Positions 25,201-34,987 of a DNA stretch of 64,000 nucleotides are shown piece after piece. The DNA lies in assembly GCF_008123515.1 (NCBI RefSeq), contig NZ_VSSR01000011.1, forward strand, positions 62,001 through 126,000. The letters are read 5' to 3'. The position numbers and the translations under genes are program-made. Source of the stretch: Bradyrhizobium cytisi. GTDB taxonomy: Bacteria; Pseudomonadota; Alphaproteobacteria; Rhizobiales; Xanthobacteraceae. A model generated the notes under the pieces. That model worked only from the letters and a program-made list of their open reading frames with translations. It had not been told where the DNA came from and ran no database searches. The number at the start of each line of letters is the position of its first letter. The first letter of the stretch is position 1.

Positions 25201-25525
25201 CGTCGAATGTGTCGCCGCTGATCGTGATCGCGCCCTGGTTGGTGACCTGGCTCTGGTCGCGCACGAAGACGCCGTTGATGCCGGTTGCAGTGATGCCCGA
25301 GCCCGGCAGCACGTTGACCGTGACATTCGTGCTGCCGGCCACGGCCTCAACCCGTGTCGGATCAGGATTAGGCGCGGCTGTGCTGCACGTGACGGTCTGG
25401 CCGGAGGTCGGATCGTGAATGTCGCAGACGGCGCGCGCTTCTCTGCTATCGAGCAGGATCAACCCACCCGATATCAGTGCGGCTCCCGACAATATCGCGC
25501 TCGTCAGCGCAGGACGACGTCCCAT
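22256..25525 (-). pseudogene. autotransporter interrupted by an in-frame amber codon
   Basis: The frame from 25525 encodes a signal-like N-terminus (RRPALTSAILSGAALISGG), a repetitive Thr/Gly/Asn-rich beta passenger (TGINGVFVRDQSQVTNQGAI and many NTGTI repeats) and the start of the barrel (LFYAHARASGDVRGFAVG). A TAG at 22787-22789 ends it after GYWTHVGPSRW (912 aa). Reading on in the same frame continues LDAVLMGTFLQSAERSIRG through to the terminal VGVRVRW at 22256 (173 more residues). The stop replaces what is normally a Tyr or similar strand residue, so a TAC/TAT to TAG change fits. The protein cannot form its barrel unless the codon is read through. Confidence 0.88.
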
Positions 25526-25809
25526 CCGAGCCTCTCTCGAATGCCGTCAGCCCACAGCCTGATCGTTCTATGAGTATGCTAGGCTCCGACCCAGCGTAAA
25601 GCCTATGCGCGATGTCGACGATGATTTCACGCGTGCGTTGCGCGAAAGCCACGGTCGCTTAAGCGCCAATTGAAATAATCGTAAATGCCGTAGCGTGCAG
25701 TGCTGTCACACTTCTGTGGTCAGGCGCCGGTAGCGTGTGGTGCTGCCCGCGCGGCGATTGGCAAGTTCCAGACGCGTATTCCTGGCCAAAGCGGTTTTCG
25801 GAACCGGAG

Positions 25810-26445
25810 CTAGCGCTTTGCTCTTCCGGCCAGCCGGCGATCCACCCAGACCATGGCCTCACCGGCGATGACGAACGCCAGTGCGATCAGTGCGCTGTTG
25901 CGCAGGGTGTGTGGCCAGCCAATCTCGGCGACGTTGATGAAGGGATAGGGATAGCGCCCTTCGATCGCCCCGCGCCCCAGGGCATAGAGGAGATAGCCAA
26001 GCGGAAAGAGCGCCCAAAGAACCGGCGCACGCCAAGTCAGCGTCCCCTTTCGGGCGAAGGCAAGCCAGAACATGGACACCAGCGCGGGCGTCGCCCGGTG
26101 CAGTAGAATGTTGGCGAGCTGCGAGCCCGCTGTGAGCTCGCGCAGACCCTGCAGCAAGACGCCGTAGATGACGCCGACCAGGAGGATGTTGAGCAAGGTT
26201 CCGCCCAGCAGCCATGGCGTCCCGAGACCCGTGCGCATCGCGATGCCGGTGAAAACGACCGCGACCAACAGGTTCGTCAGAATAGTGAAGTAGCTGAGCA
26301 TTCTCCAAATGGCGGCCGGCCACGACGCAGGCCCATCCGCGAGCGCATGGAAGTACAGGCCGATCCCGAGCCAGGCGGCCAGTGCAATGAGCCCGGCGAA
26401 GGCTCGCGCACCCCCGCTTTGCAGTTCGACGCCGGCTTCCCTCAT
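25810..26445 (-). CDS. Pr6Pr-family membrane protein
   Basis: A 211-aa protein from ATG 26445 with about six hydrophobic helices. Diagnostic sequence is WRMLSYFTILTNLLVAVVF near residues 45-65, then GVIYGVLLQGLRELT, and PYPFINVAEIGWPHTLRNSALIALAFVIAGEAMVW at the C-terminal end. The NLLVA and YPYPFINV motifs match the bacterial Pr6Pr (FAR-17a/AIG1-like) family. The function is unknown; its eukaryotic relatives include lipid hydrolases, but no evidence here supports that. It is a monocistronic unit, with 284 bases (nothing recognised) separating it from the broken autotransporter. Confidence 0.8.
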   Translation of the reverse strand: MREAGVELQSGGARAFAGLIALAAWLGIGLYFHALADGPASWPAAIWRMLSYFTILTNLLVAVVFTGIAMRTGLGTPWLLGGTLLNILLVGVIYGVLLQGLRELTAGSQLANILLHRATPALVSMFWLAFARKGTLTWRAPVLWALFPLGYLLYALGRGAIEGRYPYPFINVAEIGWPHTLRNSALIALAFVIAGEAMVWVDRRLAGRAKR

Positions 26446-26689
26446 GATCTTGCGTCCCGTTCTGCTGAACTTCCGCGGCGCACCCCTTGCCGATACTCTT
26501 TCGTTATCATCTTCGTTATCATCGCTGAATCGCAGGCGCGTTCCCGGAAGGAGCGAGATGCCGACGTCCTGCCAAGGGCGCGAACGCATTCCCCATTCCG
26601 GAACAGCCGCTCTTTCCCTCGTCGTCCTGCGTCGGCTCAAGCAGATCCCAGCATGGGCCTGATCAAGACTAGAAATTATAACAATATTT

Positions 26690-26735
26690 CAATAGTATAG
26701 GAGTTCGCGGTTTTATTCTGAATGGGGCGCCATTT
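26690..26735. repeat. diverged ~47-bp repeat, copy 2
   Basis: Counterpart of 20503..20550, same orientation, about 80% identical by eye. The two copies are 6.2 kb apart and bracket the MHS transporter, the broken autotransporter and the Pr6Pr gene. Confidence 0.75.
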
Positions 26736-26784
26736 CCGCACGAGGCCATGAACACTGCCGGCGTCGTTCGCGGTGCATTCAGCC

Positions 26785-28554
26785 TCAATGACCGAACGCG
26801 GCGGCCAGCACGCGCAATTCGTGCCGCACGCGATCGAGCACACTCTCATACTCACGTGTCTTGGTCTGCCGGAACAGCCGCACGCTCGGATACCAGGGGC
26901 TGTCCGCGCGATCGAGCAGCCAGCGGTAGTCAGGCGTCCATGGCAGCAGGATCCAGGTCGGACGTCCAAGGGCGCCGGCGAGATGGGCAACGCTGGTGTC
27001 GACCGTGATCACGAGATCAAGGCAAGCGATCAACGCGGCGGTCTCGGCGAAGTCGGTGAGATCGGCGGTCAGGTCGACGATGTCGTTCCTCTCGCGCAGC
27101 ACCGCCGCATCATGCCGGCGCGGCGCCTTCTGCAGGCTGACATAGGTAGCATCGACGTCGAGGATACGGGACAGCGTTCGCAGCGGTATCGAGCGCGTCT
27201 CGTCATTCACGTGGAATGGATCGCCGGACCAGACCAGGCCGACCCGGAGCCTGCTGCGAGGGCCAAGGCGATTGTCCCAGGCCTGAACAAGGCTGTCCGG
27301 AGGGGCCGGCAGATACGGTCCCGACGGGATCGTATCGAGACGGGTCTCGAAGGCGAGCGGCAGGCTGGATATCGGGCAGTGCAGATCGAAAGCCGGCAGC
27401 GTGCCCATCGCCGACCGCGGAACGCAAAGGGATGCACCGCCCAGCGCCGACATGAGCCGATGCAGCGGGTCTTGAACGACCAGAATAACGCGTGCTCCAC
27501 GCTCCGCCAGCATGGGGACGTAGCGGACGAAGTGAATGGTGTCGCCTAATCCCTCGTCCGCCGCGACAAGGATCGTCTTTCCCTCGATGTTTTCTTCCCC
27601 GAGCCACATCGGTCGCTGAAACTCAGGGTGTCTGGCCGAAGGCAATTTCAATCGGGCCTGGTGTCCGTGCCAGCCGGCTTCGAGATTGCCCGTCAGGAGA
27701 TGGGCCAGAGACACATTCCATTCCGTCACCGTACTGTTCAGCCCGAGCGATGTCATCCGATCGGACAGCGCGAAGACCTCGTCGAAGCGATGAAGGTGGA
27801 AAAGCGCGACCAGCTTGTTGTCGAAGGCGTCCACGAAGCGCGGCTGGATCTCGATGGCCTTGTCGAACCATGCCAGCGCCTCTTCATTCCTGCCGAGCCG
27901 CCGCAACGAAAGACCGAGATTGTTGCAGATCTCGGCATTATCAGGATCGAGCTGGTGCGCCCGTCTGCCGTCGGTCGCGGAGTCCTCGAACCGTTTCAGG
28001 CAATAGAGAACCCATGCGCGCGTCCGCAGCGTCGGGCCATGGTCCGGGAGCAGGCTGTCGCTGAGATCAAGACAGGCAATGGCCTCCTCGTTCCGCCCGA
28101 GCTTGTGGAGCACGATCCCGCTCTTATACAGCGCGTCTTGATGATGCGGATTGAGCTCGAGCGCGTGTTGAAAGCTCGGCAGGGCTTGATCGAGGCGCGC
28201 AAGCTGAACGAAGATGTCGCCACGCTGTCGCCACAGCTCGGCGTCGTCAGGCCGCAGCTGTATTGCCTGGTCGAGGACGTTGAGGGCTTCGTCGCAGCGC
28301 CCATACTGCTGCAGGATGGTCGCGAAGCTCGCCAGATATTCCGGTTTCGGTGCGCGCTGGATCGCGCGGACGATCCACTGCAGGGCCTCGTTGTATTGCC
28401 TGGCCTGGAGAAACAGCAGGCCCATGAGATGCTGGGCGTCGGTGTGCTCGGCATCGAGTCCGAGGGCCTGCTGGTAGCAGGCGCGCGCGTCGAGATGCCG
28501 TCCGTCCCTGAAATGCGCAAGGCCCGCTTCACAGAAGGCGGTTGCTGTGCTCAT
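26785..28554 (-). CDS. TPR protein with glycosyltransferase-9-like C-terminal domain
   Basis: A 589-aa protein from ATG 28554 (an ATG at 28578 is possible). Residues about 1-260 form tandem tetratricopeptide repeats (for example LDQALPSFQHALELNPHHQ, NEEALAWFDKAIEIQPRF). The C-terminal part has features of ADP-heptose/GT9-like proteins: VAADEGLGDTIHFVRYVPML, then LRVGLVWSGDPFHVND, and DLVITVDTSVAHLAGALGRPTWILLPWTPDYRW. Such proteins are abundant in Bradyrhizobium, usually without assigned substrate. It follows the RND genes on the same strand after 132 bases; whether it belongs to that operon is unclear. Confidence 0.88.
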   Translation of the reverse strand: MSTATAFCEAGLAHFRDGRHLDARACYQQALGLDAEHTDAQHLMGLLFLQARQYNEALQWIVRAIQRAPKPEYLASFATILQQYGRCDEALNVLDQAIQLRPDDAELWRQRGDIFVQLARLDQALPSFQHALELNPHHQDALYKSGIVLHKLGRNEEAIACLDLSDSLLPDHGPTLRTRAWVLYCLKRFEDSATDGRRAHQLDPDNAEICNNLGLSLRRLGRNEEALAWFDKAIEIQPRFVDAFDNKLVALFHLHRFDEVFALSDRMTSLGLNSTVTEWNVSLAHLLTGNLEAGWHGHQARLKLPSARHPEFQRPMWLGEENIEGKTILVAADEGLGDTIHFVRYVPMLAERGARVILVVQDPLHRLMSALGGASLCVPRSAMGTLPAFDLHCPISSLPLAFETRLDTIPSGPYLPAPPDSLVQAWDNRLGPRSRLRVGLVWSGDPFHVNDETRSIPLRTLSRILDVDATYVSLQKAPRRHDAAVLRERNDIVDLTADLTDFAETAALIACLDLVITVDTSVAHLAGALGRPTWILLPWTPDYRWLLDRADSPWYPSVRLFRQTKTREYESVLDRVRHELRVLAAAFGH

Positions 28555-28686
28555 CGCTGATGCGTTCCAGGCGGTCATTGAGTTCTTGCAGGCGGCTCTG
28601 CGCTCGCGATGTCGTCAATTCGCGATCATAATCGCTTACGAGCGTACGGGTGGGAGCTGGTGCGAAGCCGTCGGCGCAGCGCCCGA

Positions 28687-31600
28687 TCAGCCGCTGATGC
28701 CGGAAAGAGGCGAAGCCGGCGCACCGCCGGCCGCGGATGCCTGAGGCGCACCCGCGGCGCGCATTTTCTTCCGCCGCCTCAGCCTGTCCAGGATCAAATA
28801 CATCGCCGGCGTCGAGTAGAGCGTGAACAGCTGGGCGACGACCAGGCCGCCCATGATGGTGATGCCGAGCGGCTGGCGGATCTCGAAGCCCGGGCCGGTG
28901 CCGAACGCGATCGGGACGGCGCTCAAGAAAGCCGCCAGCATCGTCATCGTGATCGGCCGCGCCCGCAGCCGTGCCGCGAGCAGGATGGCGTCGTGGGCGT
29001 TGAGGCCGCGATGCCGCTCCGCGTCGAGGGCATAGTCGACCATCATGATGGCGTTCTTCATCACCATGCCGACCAGCAGGATACAGGCGATGGTGGTCAC
29101 CAGCGTGAACTGCGTTCCCGTGGCCCACAGCGCGACCAGCGCGCCGAAGGCGGTCGGCGGCAAGGTAGAGAGAATCGTCAGCGGATGGACGTAGCTCTCG
29201 TAGAGCATGCCGAGCGCGATGTAGATCGCGATCAGGGCGGCCGCGAACAGCGCCGCCTGCTTGACGATCGACTTGTCCGCCTCCTTGGCCTCGCCGCGGA
29301 ATTCCGCCTTGATGTCATCGGGCAGCTTTGCCTCGGCCTCTTCCTTGCGGATAGAGGCGATGGCGTCGCCGATCGATGTGTTGGGCTTGATGTCGAACGA
29401 GATCGTCGCGGCCGGAAACTGGGCGCTGTGGCGGACCCACATCGCCGCATGCGCGCGCTGCGGTCGGGTCAATGCCGTCAATGGTACCGCTTTGCCGTTG
29501 GCGCTTGGCACGTAAATCTGGCCCATCGAGCCGGGGTCGCTCGCCGCCTGCGGCTCGACCTCGAAGATCACGCGCGCATAATTGGTCGGAAGGAACAGCA
29601 GATTGATCTGGCGCTGGCCGAAGGCGTCGTTGAGCGTGTTGTCGACTGCGACCGGCGTGACGCCGAGCATCGCGGCGCGCAGGCGGTCGATGGTCAGGCC
29701 GGCCTGCAGGCCGCCGGTCTCCCAGCTCGCGATGACGTCGATGACCTGCGGAATGCCGCGGACGCGGCGGATCATGTTTTCCGCGGCGCGCAGCACCTGC
29801 TCCTCGTCGATGCCCCACAGCGTATATTGATAACGCGAGCCGGCGGACTGGACGCCGAGATTGAGATCCTGAAGCGGCACGAAGAAAACCCTTACGCCGT
29901 CAATCCTGTTCATGCGTTCGCGCAACCGCGTGATCACTTGCTGGATCGACAGCTTGCGGACGTCAGGCGGCTTGAGCGCGACCAGCATCTGCCCGATGCT
30001 GAGCGCGTTGCCATTGCCCTCGCCGATGTAGGACGTCAGACCTGAGATTGCGGGATCTTGCAGAATCGCCGCGCCGACGGCGCGCTGGCGGTCCTCCATG
30101 GACAGGAACGAGATGTTCGACGGAGCCACGGTCCGCACGAACATCACGCCGGTGTCCTGGGTCGGCATGAATCCTTTCGGCAGCTGCAGATAAAGCCAGA
30201 CGCTGGCCCCCGTCAGCGCGGTGATCATCAGGACGGTGAGAAGACGGTGGCGCAGCGTCCAGTCGAGGCTGCGGGCATAGAAGGTGCGGTGTTCGGAGAC
30301 CGCATCGGGATTATGCAGCTTCTGCCGGCCGCGATCCAGGAGATGTCCGCACATCATCGGTGTCAGCGTCAGCGAGATCGCCGCCGAGGAGACGATGGCG
30401 ACCACCAGCGTCACGCCGAACTCGCGGAAATAACGCCCGACGACGTCAGGCATGAACAGGATCGGGATCAGCGCCGCGATCAGCGCGACGGTGATGGCGA
30501 CGACCGTGAACGCCATCTGGCGGGCGCCGTTGATCGCGGCCTGCAGCGCCGGCTCGCCTTCGGACATGCGCCGGATGATGTTCTCGATCATGACGATGGC
30601 ATCGTCCACCACGAAGCCGGCGGCGATGGTCAGCGCCATCAGCGACAGATTGTCCAGGCTGAACCCGCACAGGCTCATCACGAACAGGGTTGCGGCCAGC
30701 GAGACCGGGATCGTGACGCTCGGGATCAATGTGGCCCAGAACCGCCTGAGGAACAACGCGATGACCAGCACGACGAGCGCGGAGGCGATCACCAGCGTAA
30801 GCTTGACGTCGTTCACGGCGGCCCGGATCAGCGTGGTGCGATCGTAGATCGTATGCAGCTTGATGCCGGGCGGGAGCCAGCGCTGGATCTCCGGCAGCTC
30901 GGCCTTGATGGCGTCGACGGTCTCGACGATGTTGGCGTCAGATTGCTTATAGACAAACAGAACGATGCCGCGCTCGGTGCCGTACCAGCCGGCGAGACGG
31001 TTGTTGATGACGCTGTCGGTCACCGACGCGACGTCGCCGAGGCGGATCGGGGCGCCGTTGCGCCAGGCCGGCACGATATCGCGATATTCGGAGGCCTGCA
31101 GCAGCTGGTCGTTGGCTTCGATGGTGAGGCGCTGGCCATCGACCGACACCGCGCCCTTCGGCAGGTTCTGCGATGCATTGAGGACGGCGACGCGCGCCGC
31201 TTCCAGCGACAGGTTCATGGCGGCCAGCCGCGCCGGCGACACCTGGATGCGCACCGCGCTGCGCTCGGCGCCAGTGACGTTGATTCGCGCGACGCCCGGC
31301 AGCTGCGACAGTTTTGGTGAGATCACGCCGTCGGCAAGGCTGTAGACCTCTCCGGGCGTGAACACGTCGCTGGTCAAGGCGAGCGCGACGACCGCCGCGC
31401 CCGCGGGATTGGCCTTCCAATAGGTGGGTGGCCAAGGACCCTTCGGCAGGTTTGGCCCTGCCGAGTTGATGGCAGCCTGGACCGCCCCGGCCGCGGCATC
31501 GATGTCGACGGAGAGCTCGAACTGCACCGTAATGCTCGTGCCGCCCATGGCGCTGAACGAGGTGATTTCCGTCACGCCCGGGATTAGCGCGAGCGTGGTC

Positions 31601-31803
31601 TCGATCGGCTGCGATAGCGCGTTCGCGACCGTGACCGGGCTCGCGCCGGGGAAAGGCGCGTAGATTCCGATCGTGGGCCGCTCCACTGCCGGCACCGAGG
31701 CGATCGGCAGACGGAAATAGGCGACGCAGCCGAGCAGGAACACGCCGATCATCAGCAGCGTCGTCGCCACCGGCCGCAGCACGAATTGGGCGGTGATGCT
31801 CAC
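28687..31803 (-). CDS. RND multidrug efflux permease (MdtC-like)
   Basis: A 1038-aa inner-membrane pump of the hydrophobe/amphiphile efflux RND family. The first helix is FVLRPVATTLLMIGVFLLG, followed by the first porter domain. The proton relay is in FVVDDAIVMIENI (adjacent Asp residues near position 400). A second copy of the fold starts at about residue 530 (LDWTLRHRLLTVLMI), and the C-terminal helices include AFLSAVPIAFGTGPGFEIRQPLGI. Its ATG overlaps the stop of the upstream RND gene by four bases. Two different RND subunits downstream of one fusion protein is the MdtABC arrangement, which forms a heterotrimeric pump. Confidence 0.93.
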   Translation of the reverse strand: MSITAQFVLRPVATTLLMIGVFLLGCVAYFRLPIASVPAVERPTIGIYAPFPGASPVTVANALSQPIETTLALIPGVTEITSFSAMGGTSITVQFELSVDIDAAAGAVQAAINSAGPNLPKGPWPPTYWKANPAGAAVVALALTSDVFTPGEVYSLADGVISPKLSQLPGVARINVTGAERSAVRIQVSPARLAAMNLSLEAARVAVLNASQNLPKGAVSVDGQRLTIEANDQLLQASEYRDIVPAWRNGAPIRLGDVASVTDSVINNRLAGWYGTERGIVLFVYKQSDANIVETVDAIKAELPEIQRWLPPGIKLHTIYDRTTLIRAAVNDVKLTLVIASALVVLVIALFLRRFWATLIPSVTIPVSLAATLFVMSLCGFSLDNLSLMALTIAAGFVVDDAIVMIENIIRRMSEGEPALQAAINGARQMAFTVVAITVALIAALIPILFMPDVVGRYFREFGVTLVVAIVSSAAISLTLTPMMCGHLLDRGRQKLHNPDAVSEHRTFYARSLDWTLRHRLLTVLMITALTGASVWLYLQLPKGFMPTQDTGVMFVRTVAPSNISFLSMEDRQRAVGAAILQDPAISGLTSYIGEGNGNALSIGQMLVALKPPDVRKLSIQQVITRLRERMNRIDGVRVFFVPLQDLNLGVQSAGSRYQYTLWGIDEEQVLRAAENMIRRVRGIPQVIDVIASWETGGLQAGLTIDRLRAAMLGVTPVAVDNTLNDAFGQRQINLLFLPTNYARVIFEVEPQAASDPGSMGQIYVPSANGKAVPLTALTRPQRAHAAMWVRHSAQFPAATISFDIKPNTSIGDAIASIRKEEAEAKLPDDIKAEFRGEAKEADKSIVKQAALFAAALIAIYIALGMLYESYVHPLTILSTLPPTAFGALVALWATGTQFTLVTTIACILLVGMVMKNAIMMVDYALDAERHRGLNAHDAILLAARLRARPITMTMLAAFLSAVPIAFGTGPGFEIRQPLGITIMGGLVVAQLFTLYSTPAMYLILDRLRRRKKMRAAGAPQASAAGGAPASPLSGISG

Positions 31804-34800
31804 GGCGCCGGCCGCTCGGCTTGCGGCAGCGCCGCCGGATCATCGGCGGATCGCCATCCGAACCTTGCGCGGAGCGAGGCAAACGCGAGATAGACGACGG
31901 GCGTCGTATAGAGCGTGAGAACTTGCGAGACGATCAGTCCGCCGACGATGGCGATGCCGAGCGGCTGGCGCAGCTCGGAGCCGGTGCCCGAGCCGATCGC
32001 CAGCGGCAGCGCGCCGAACAGCGCCGCCATCGTCGTCATCATGATCGGACGGAAGCGGAGAATGCAGGCCTGCCGGATGGCGTCGAACGAGGACGCGCCG
32101 TCCTCGCGTTCGGCGGCGAGCGCGAAATCCACCATCATGATCGCGTTCTTCTTGACGATGCCGATGAGCAGGATGATGCCGATCAGCGAGATCAGATTGA
32201 GATCCTGCCGGTACAGCATCAGCGCCAGCAGCGCGCCGATGCCTGCCGACGGCAAGGTCGACAGGATCGTGATCGGGTGGATGTAGCTCTCATAGAGCAT
32301 GCCGAGGATCAGATAGACCGTCACGATCGCGGCGAGCAGCAGCCACTTCTCGTCCGAGAGCGAGTTGGCGAACTCGGCGGCGGTGCCGATCAGCTTGGTC
32401 GTGACCGCATCCGGCAGTCCGATCTCGTGCTCGGTCAGGCGCAGTGCCTCCGTCGCCTGGCTCAGCGAAACCCCCTCGGCCAGGTTGAACGAGATCGTCG
32501 TGGCGGGAAACAGGCCCTGGTGCGAGATCAGCAGCGGCGCGTGCTGCCGCTCGATCCGCGCGAAGGCCGACAGCGGAACCGGCACGGAGGCCTTGCTGAA
32601 GGCGCCGCTGAAGCCGCTGGTCTGCTGGTCGATGGTGCTGGCCTGGGCCGCGGCCGCGGTCAGATAGATCTTGCCCAGGATATCAGGATCGTTGCGCAAG
32701 GCAGGATCGACCTCGAGGATCACGTGATACTGGGTGAGGGGACCGAACACGGTTGCGATCTGGCGCTGCCCGAATGCGTCATACAGGGTCTGGTCGATCG
32801 TGTTCAGGCTGACGCCGTAGCTCGCCGCGAGCTGGCGGTCGATGGTGACGGACATCTGCAGGCCTTCGTCCTGGCGGTCGTCGGCGACGTCGGCGAGCTC
32901 CGGGCGCTTGCGAAGCGCCTCGACCAGGCGCCGGCTCCAGAGCCGAAGCTCGTCCTCGTCGAGATCCTGCAGCGCATACTGGTATTGCGTGCGTGCGACG
33001 CGCGATTCGATCTGCAGATCCTGCGCCGGCTGCAGGTGCAGCGTGATGCCGTGAACGCCCTCGACCGCATGCTGCAGCCGCGCCATCACGGCGGCTGCGG
33101 ATGATTTCCGCGCGTCGGGGCTGCCGATGTCGATATAGAGCCGGCCGCTGTTCAGCGTCGTGTTGACGGATCCGATGCCGACGAAACTGCCGACGGTGAC
33201 GACATCGCCGTCGCGCGCGATCACGGCGGCGAGCTGCTGCTGCCGCTCGGCCATCGCCGCAAAGGAAATGTCCTGGGCCGCGTCGGTGGTGCCGATCAAC
33301 AGGCCGGTGTCCTGCAAGGGCAGAAAGCCCTTGGGGATGGCGACGTACAGCATGCCGGTCGCGACCAGGGTGAACACGGTGAAGACCAGCGTGAGCTTGC
33401 GGTGCCTCAGCACCCAGTCGAGCCCCCACAGGTAGAAGCTTGCGGATGCGTCGAAGCCGCGCTCGCTGATGCGGAACAGCCAGCCGTGCTGCGCATCGGG
33501 GTCCTCGCGTTGCAAAAGCTGCGCGCACATCATCGGGGTCAGCGTCAGCGAGACGAGTCCTGAGATGACGACGGCAAAGGACAGCGTGATCGCGAATTCC
33601 CGGAACAGCCGGCCGACCACGCCGCCCATCAGGAGCAGCGGGATGAACACGGCGATCAGCGAGACCGTCAGCGAGACGATGGTGAAGCCGATTTGCCGCG
33701 CGCCCTTCAAGGCCGCCTCGAGCGGATCCTCGCCCTCCTCGACATAGCGCGCGATGTTCTCGATCATCACGATGGCGTCGTCGACGACGAAGCCCGAGGC
33801 GATGGTCAGCGCCATCAGCGAGAGATTGTCGAGGCTGAAGCCGCACAGCGCCATGGCGCCGAAGGTTGCAACCAGCGAGACCGGCAGCGTGACGCTCGGG
33901 ATCACGGTGGCCCACAGCTTGCGCAGGAAGATGAAGATCACCAGCACGACGAGGGCGACCGTCAGCACCAGCGTGAACTGCACGTCGTGGATCGCGGCCC
34001 GGATCGTCGTGGTGCGGTCGCTGACGACCGAGATCTTCAGCGCGGCGGGGAGCGAATCCTGCAGCTTCGGCAGGATGCTCTTGATGGCATTCACCACCTC
34101 GATCGTGTTCGCGCCCGGCTGGCGCTGGATGTCCAGCAGCACGGCGCGCTCGCCCTGGAACCACGCCGCCTGCTCGGAATCCTCGACGCCGTCGATGGCG
34201 CTGCCGACATCGCGCAGCAGCACTGGCGCACCGTTGCGATAGGCGATCACCGCATCCTGATAGGCCTCCGCGGTGAAGAGCTGGTCGTTGGTGTCGACGT
34301 GAAATGCCTGCCTGGGCCCGTCGAGCGACCCCTTCGGATTGTCTGCTGTGGTGGCGGCGATGCCGCGGCGGACGTCGTCGAGCGACATGCCGAGCCCGGC
34401 CAGTCTCGTGGGGTTCATCTGCAGGCGTATGGCTCGGGTCTGCCCGCCCTCGATGCTGACGGCGCCGACGCCCGGGATCTGCGACAGCTTTGGCACCAGA
34501 ATGGTCGCGGCGTGATCATTGGCCTCGTGCAGCGCCATTGTCCTCGAGGTCAGCGCCAGGATCAGCACCGGGGTGTCGGCCGGATTGACCATCCGATAGG
34601 TCGGCGGGCTCGGCAGCTGCTCGACCGGAATCCAGCCCGCTGCCGCATTGATCCGCGCCTGCACGTCCTGCGCGGCCGCGTCGATCTTGCGCGACAGGTC
34701 GAATTGCAGCGTGATCTGGCTGTAGCCATAGGAGCTGGTCGAGCTCATGTCGGTCAGCCCGGAGATCGTGCCGAAATAATGCTCCAGCGGCGCGGTGATC

Positions 34801-34979
34801 GAGGTTGCGACGACGGTGGCGGAGGCGCCGGGATAGCGCGTCACCACCTGGATGGTGGGAAAGTCGACATTCGGAAGCGGCGCGATCGGCAGCTCACGGT
34901 AGCCGAGCATGCCCAGCAGCACGACCGCGACGATCATCAGCGTCGTTGCGATCGGCCGGAGGATGAAGGGCGCGGACAT
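31800..34979 (-). CDS. RND multidrug efflux permease (MdtB-like)
   Basis: A 1059-aa RND permease. The N-terminal FILRPIATTLMIVAVVLLG, the porter sequence YPGASATVVATSI, the proton-relay segment SGFVVDDAIVMIENIARYVEEGE and the C-terminal ALPLAIGSGTGSELRQPLGIAIVGG are all family hallmarks. It starts eight bases after the fusion-protein gene and overlaps the next RND gene by four bases, so stoichiometric coupled translation is expected. The two RND subunits have diverged substantially, as MdtB and MdtC do. Known MdtBC substrates include bile salts and novobiocin; substrates here are unknown. No outer-membrane factor gene is in the cluster. Confidence 0.93.
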   Translation of the reverse strand: MSAPFILRPIATTLMIVAVVLLGMLGYRELPIAPLPNVDFPTIQVVTRYPGASATVVATSITAPLEHYFGTISGLTDMSSTSSYGYSQITLQFDLSRKIDAAAQDVQARINAAAGWIPVEQLPSPPTYRMVNPADTPVLILALTSRTMALHEANDHAATILVPKLSQIPGVGAVSIEGGQTRAIRLQMNPTRLAGLGMSLDDVRRGIAATTADNPKGSLDGPRQAFHVDTNDQLFTAEAYQDAVIAYRNGAPVLLRDVGSAIDGVEDSEQAAWFQGERAVLLDIQRQPGANTIEVVNAIKSILPKLQDSLPAALKISVVSDRTTTIRAAIHDVQFTLVLTVALVVLVIFIFLRKLWATVIPSVTLPVSLVATFGAMALCGFSLDNLSLMALTIASGFVVDDAIVMIENIARYVEEGEDPLEAALKGARQIGFTIVSLTVSLIAVFIPLLLMGGVVGRLFREFAITLSFAVVISGLVSLTLTPMMCAQLLQREDPDAQHGWLFRISERGFDASASFYLWGLDWVLRHRKLTLVFTVFTLVATGMLYVAIPKGFLPLQDTGLLIGTTDAAQDISFAAMAERQQQLAAVIARDGDVVTVGSFVGIGSVNTTLNSGRLYIDIGSPDARKSSAAAVMARLQHAVEGVHGITLHLQPAQDLQIESRVARTQYQYALQDLDEDELRLWSRRLVEALRKRPELADVADDRQDEGLQMSVTIDRQLAASYGVSLNTIDQTLYDAFGQRQIATVFGPLTQYHVILEVDPALRNDPDILGKIYLTAAAAQASTIDQQTSGFSGAFSKASVPVPLSAFARIERQHAPLLISHQGLFPATTISFNLAEGVSLSQATEALRLTEHEIGLPDAVTTKLIGTAAEFANSLSDEKWLLLAAIVTVYLILGMLYESYIHPITILSTLPSAGIGALLALMLYRQDLNLISLIGIILLIGIVKKNAIMMVDFALAAEREDGASSFDAIRQACILRFRPIMMTTMAALFGALPLAIGSGTGSELRQPLGIAIVGGLIVSQVLTLYTTPVVYLAFASLRARFGWRSADDPAALPQAERPAP

Positions 34980-34987
34980 GGCGGACC

